From NCBI GenBank assembly GCA_964428275.1, contig CAYRXN010000185.1:1-16054 (forward strand): a DNA stretch of 16,054 bases, in the 5' to 3' direction. The stretch comes from JALSRY01 sp964428275. GTDB lineage: Bacteria; Planctomycetota; Phycisphaerae; UBA1845; Fen-1342. Of this stretch, positions 14,831 through 16,054 are shown one piece after another. The position numbers and the translations under genes were made by a program. Positions within the stretch are counted from its first letter, which is position 1, and every line of letters starts with the position of its first letter. The notes below the pieces were generated by a model. It searched no databases. It saw nothing but the letters and a program-made list of their open reading frames with translations, and was not told the origin of the DNA.

Positions 14831-15448
14831 TTACCAGCGCGGCCCGACGAACCCAAACAAACCAAAACGCTCGGGCGAAAGCCCTTTCAGGCGGCGGAAC
14901 TCCTCCTGCGTCGGGCAGATCAGCAGTATCTCCTGGGAGGTGATGTCTTCCACCATCAGACGTCGTGGGGAGCCACTCGCCCTCAGCAGACGGGCGAACG
15001 ATACGAAGAGCATCGGGTCGATCCAGTCGCCGTTGATTCCCAGGTCCCAGTGCACTTTCTCACCATTGTGCACGAACTCGACCCAGGCCACGTCGTCGAA
15101 GCGGGCATCGCAGTCTTCGAGTGGCACCTCGTCGCGGCTCAGATCACCGAGACGTCGCATCACGTCCACATAGTCGGACGCCGCATAAATGCACTCCGCG
15201 TCGAAGCACCACACGCCAACAGCCAGCGGATGCGAGGTCCCGTCTTCATCGATCTCGACAACGCCCAGCATCTGCAGGAGAAGGTCGTACGGCCGGGTCT
15301 CGATCGATTCCCGCCCTTGCTCCTCGATCGCCCGCGCGAGACGCTCGGCGCCTCCCGGCGCGATTTCGAATCCACATTCTTCCAGATTGCGAAGCTGTTC
15401 CTCCACCGGAACGCGCGCGGGCGTCGCCTTTCTACGTTTCCAGAACAC
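14831..15448 (-). CDS. hypothetical protein, candidate immunity partner of Rhs gene
   Basis: A 205-residue protein starting with GTG behind a good ribosome-binding stretch (GAAAGGAG, six bases away). No signal peptide or membrane segment is seen. It is acidic in its middle and rich in Asp, Glu, Trp and Phe, for example WVEFVHNGEKVHWDLGINGDW near 122-142, which suggests a compact cytoplasmic protein of alternating strands and helices. I do not recognise the family. It lies 161 bases downstream of the end of an Rhs/YD-repeat gene on the same strand, where polymorphic toxin loci carry immunity genes; size and acidic character would fit, but this is inference from position. Other possibilities are an unrelated accessory gene or an orphan immunity gene. 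Confidence 0.65.
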   Translation of the reverse strand: MFWKRRKATPARVPVEEQLRNLEECGFEIAPGGAERLARAIEEQGRESIETRPYDLLLQMLGVVEIDEDGTSHPLAVGVWCFDAECIYAASDYVDVMRRLGDLSRDEVPLEDCDARFDDVAWVEFVHNGEKVHWDLGINGDWIDPMLFVSFARLLRASGSPRRLMVEDITSQEILLICPTQEEFRRLKGLSPERFGLFGFVGPRW

Positions 15449-15609
15449 GAACGTCTCCTTTCAGCTCGTCTTCCTTGTGAACCACCGGACGCAATCACGT
15501 CCGCACCGCCGCTTGGGCATGACACCGCCCCCTCGTCCCGCGATACTTACGCACACCCAACCAACCCGAATGACACCGAAAACGCCATCCTCCTGTCCCC
15601 TGACACGGC

Positions 15610-16054
15610 TTACAACGGCCTCCAGAAGCTATCCCAAACCGGAGACCTCTCGTGTTGCGTAGCTTGCAGAATATGCTTTCTCCCGAGTTTCACAGGTCTT
15701 TCGTGGCAGCCCTCGGGGGCCAAGCTGGGTTTTGGAATAGCTTCTACAACTAATGACCTCCGGTTGCAATGGTGTTGTTCAATCGACACCAAGGACAACA
15801 GGAGGGTACGGTTGGCACATGCCGGATTGCCGTTGACGAGTGCATACGCGTTCAGACTGTCCACATAGTGAGCAAGCGGATCGAACGTGCTCGGGAAGAT
15901 GTCGAGCGTCTCCGCGTTGAACGCCAGCACCGTGATGATCGGCAGCGCCGTGGCGTTCACGTCGCGTGTGACGAAGCGGCCGAGCGCGGGGCTGTAGAAA
16001 CGGTTGCGGGCGTAGTAGAAGCCGGTGGGGGTGGCTGCTACGCCGCCGGGCTGG
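15610..16054 (-). CDS. Rhs/YD-repeat protein, C-terminal end (partial)
   Basis: The 3' end of a gene that begins outside the window; about 147 residues are visible. The upstream part reads TGFYYARNRFYSPALGRFVTRD, the signature of the RHS-repeat-associated core (usual form YYDPxLGRFxSRDP). After RD about 40 residues separate it from LNAYALVNGNP, the counterpart of NLYAYVxNNP. The usual DPxG end mark is replaced by ACANRT, and a 70-residue tail with no recognised domain follows to the stop at 15610. The tail DNA (15613-15822) is near 50% GC against roughly two-thirds in the other genes. Such proteins are large, secreted or surface-attached shells, and their variable tips often carry toxins. The tail could be a small toxin tip, or a degraded or frame-shifted end. 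Confidence 0.8.
   Translation of the reverse strand, partial: QPGGVAATPTGFYYARNRFYSPALGRFVTRDVNATALPIITVLAFNAETLDIFPSTFDPLAHYVDSLNAYALVNGNPACANRTLLLSLVSIEQHHCNRRSLVVEAIPKPSLAPEGCHERPVKLGRKHILQATQHERSPVWDSFWRPL

Noticed and set aside
15547..15588. 13-residue minus-strand frame after AGGAGG
   Set aside because: The purine stretch touches the ATG directly, leaving no spacing for initiation, and the peptide has no other support.
14828..15868. 346-codon open frame on the plus strand
   Set aside because: It is antisense to the 205-residue gene, which has a good ribosome-binding site, and it then crosses the Rhs end. No family-like sequence is seen in it.

Overview
The window is a high-GC bacterial chromosome segment with dense, mostly housekeeping gene content. 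Three things suggest a Planctomycetota-type organism, though the sequence alone does not prove it: a GntR-headed regulator with a LacI-type sensor beside a secreted DUF5010-like glycosidase, a DinG-like helicase, and an Rhs-type repeat protein. Codon third positions are strongly GC-biased, so long shadow reading frames occur opposite nearly every gene.

Left part (1-3049): a regulator with an N-terminal GntR winged helix and a C-terminal LacI-type sugar-binding domain is followed on the same strand by a secreted glycoside-hydrolase-like protein. This looks like a small carbohydrate-responsive unit.

Centre-left (3150-6380): on the minus strand a primary-type sigma-70 factor overlaps yacG (gyrase-inhibitor family zinc protein). 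A Maf nucleotide pyrophosphatase lies upstream. Divergent from maf is endonuclease IV (nfo) with a good promoter.

Centre (6417-10618): a PHB-depolymerase/LpqC-type esterase (minus), an unrecognised 580-residue protein (plus) whose predicted leader holds two hairpins, and an alpha/beta hydrolase (minus).

Centre-right (10818-13928): a small helix-turn-helix protein (plus) converges on and overlaps the end of pyrH (UMP kinase, minus). pyrH is preceded by a DinG/XPD-type helicase that keeps only three of the four expected iron-sulphur cysteines. A 19-bp hairpin-forming palindrome covers the predicted pyrH -10 box.

Right part (14049-16054): a complete one-piece tmRNA gene (ssrA) with its own promoter and a Rho-independent terminator, encoding the tag ANDGYRLAA. 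Beyond it lies accessory-looking DNA: a 250-base stretch without a convincing gene, an unrecognised 205-residue protein, and the C-terminal end of an Rhs/YD-repeat protein whose last 70 codons are much poorer in GC. The order Rhs tip then small gene is that of polymorphic toxin/immunity loci, but neither activity can be shown from the sequence. I found no CRISPR array, insertion sequence, integrase or tRNA.
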